Shown here in pieces: positions 15,316-15,915 of a DNA stretch of 15,915 nt (the stretch's first letter is position 1; each line of letters begins with the position of its first letter). The translations under genes were made by a program, and so were the position numbers. Location: positions 1-15,915 of the forward strand of contig CADBPH010000253.1 of assembly GCA_902796455.1 (NCBI GenBank). Direction: 5' to 3'. The notes beneath the pieces were generated by a model that was given only the letters and a program-made list of their open reading frames with translations, did no database searches and was not told the DNA's origin. This DNA is from an uncultured Bacteroidia bacterium (GTDB lineage: Bacteria > Bacteroidota > Bacteroidia > Bacteroidales > UBA932).

Positions 15316-15915
15316 TCAGGAATTTGTCCGGACGTGGACAGAATCCCGTTCGGGTGCCATGATTTTCCTGCGGACTGCATGGCGGTTGAACTGGACCTTT
15401 CCGGACGTGAAATCCGGCGTGTTATAGGAATAAATCAGTTCGAAATAATACTTTCCCGGGTTCTTCTGCGGTAGCAGGAAACCTTTGTCAAACACACCGT
15501 TATCATTCATGTGGGCGAGATACAGCCGCGTATAGAGTCCGTCGTCCCGGCGCGAACAGGTGACCGCCCATTTGGACGAAGAGCTCCAGTTGTGGAAACT
15601 CTCGGTATTCTTGCTGTTGATTCCGCCGGCCGGGTAGAAGGCTCCGGTTTCCAGGTTGTACAGCCACAGGTCTGCTTCCTTGTGGCCGGTCTGGAGTGTC
15701 CCGAAATTTGCGACGGTGATCAGGAGATACTTTCCGTCATACGAGGGGCGGGGGAGGCTGAACGACTGATCCAGGGCATGGGCGTTGAGCAGGGTGTCGA
15801 CTTGCTCGCTGAAAGTGCCGGTTGCGGAATCGAATTCCAGACGGCAGATGCTGTATTTCAACGATTTGACATCTCGCGGAAGCCTGCAGGCGGGCGATGC
15901 GCAATAGAAAAGCGA
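15316..15915 (-). CDS. TolB-like PD40 beta-propeller protein, C-terminal part (5' partial)
   Basis: The frame is open from the right edge of the window to TGA at 15316-15318, giving 199 visible residues; an internal TTG at 15861 is not the real start because conserved sequence continues before it ('YCASPACRLPRDVKSLKYS'). The visible part has propeller-blade motifs: 'FSLPRPSYDGKYLLITVANF', 'EADLWLYNLETG', 'ESFHNWSSSSKWAVTCSRRD' and 'LYTRLYLAHMNDNG'. The W-S/DG-x-hydrophobic blades are typical of WD40-like PD40 repeats as in TolB, and close relatives occur across Bacteroidota as TolB-like proteins. Function is unknown; beta-propellers usually mediate protein or ligand binding in the periplasm. 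It leads the operon seen here, ending 45 bp before hydrolase B. No signal peptide can be judged because the N-terminus is missing. Confidence 0.82.
   Translation of the reverse strand, partial: SLFYCASPACRLPRDVKSLKYSICRLEFDSATGTFSEQVDTLLNAHALDQSFSLPRPSYDGKYLLITVANFGTLQTGHKEADLWLYNLETGAFYPAGGINSKNTESFHNWSSSSKWAVTCSRRDDGLYTRLYLAHMNDNGVFDKGFLLPQKNPGKYYFELIYSYNTPDFTSGKVQFNRHAVRRKIMAPERDSVHVRTNS

Overview
The window looks like chromosomal DNA from a member of the Bacteroidota, most likely order Bacteroidales. The evidence is three copies of the Bacteroidota-type -7 promoter box TATCTTTG, A-rich leaders with little Shine-Dalgarno signal, and families typical of this phylum: BACON domains, DUF5723, DUF2490, a TolB-like PD40 propeller and a glycoside hydrolase cluster. 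By eye the base composition is moderately GC-rich, higher than classical Bacteroides; genus cannot be set from the sequence alone. I see no tRNA, rRNA, CRISPR array, IS element or integrase, and no stretch over 300 bases without a gene.

Layout. (1) 1-2971, plus strand, is mostly housekeeping: the end of a small conserved protein, rsmI (16S rRNA 2'-O-methyltransferase) in a TAATG stop/start overlap, a membrane-anchored helix-hairpin-helix protein overlapping rsmI by 26 bp, then trpS behind its own -7 box. (2) 3109-5738, plus strand, is an envelope pair: a lipoprotein with a Cthe_2159-type beta-helix and a DUF2490 outer-membrane barrel, closed by a long perfect hairpin at 5750-5784 that can terminate on both strands. 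(3) 5817-8822, minus strand, is a 1001-residue lipoprotein combining two BACON-like domains, a caspase-fold (clan CD) peptidase-like domain with a visible His/Cys pair, and a beta-rich C-terminus with YD-like repeats. (4) 9020-11514, plus strand, transcribed divergently from region 3, is a lipoprotein plus DUF5723 outer-membrane protein pair overlapping by 4 bp. (5) 11521-15915, minus strand, is a tight operon: the end of a TolB-like propeller protein, then two tandem paralogous secreted glycoside hydrolases 45 bp and 6 bp apart.

The most interesting material is in regions 3 and 5. Each tandem hydrolase appears to contain two TIM barrels: an N-terminal barrel with intact WNEP acid/base and CTE nucleophile motifs, and a C-terminal barrel that aligns to the first motif by motif but has His and Ser at the two catalytic positions. 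The paralogs also share a 131-bp tract with only three mismatches inside the second barrel, flanked by clearly more divergent sequence, which suggests gene conversion. The BACON-caspase-YD-like lipoprotein is an unusual surface architecture that may act as a protease on host or bacterial surfaces. Most gene products after trpS are predicted envelope or exported proteins, so this half of the window is a cell-surface island.
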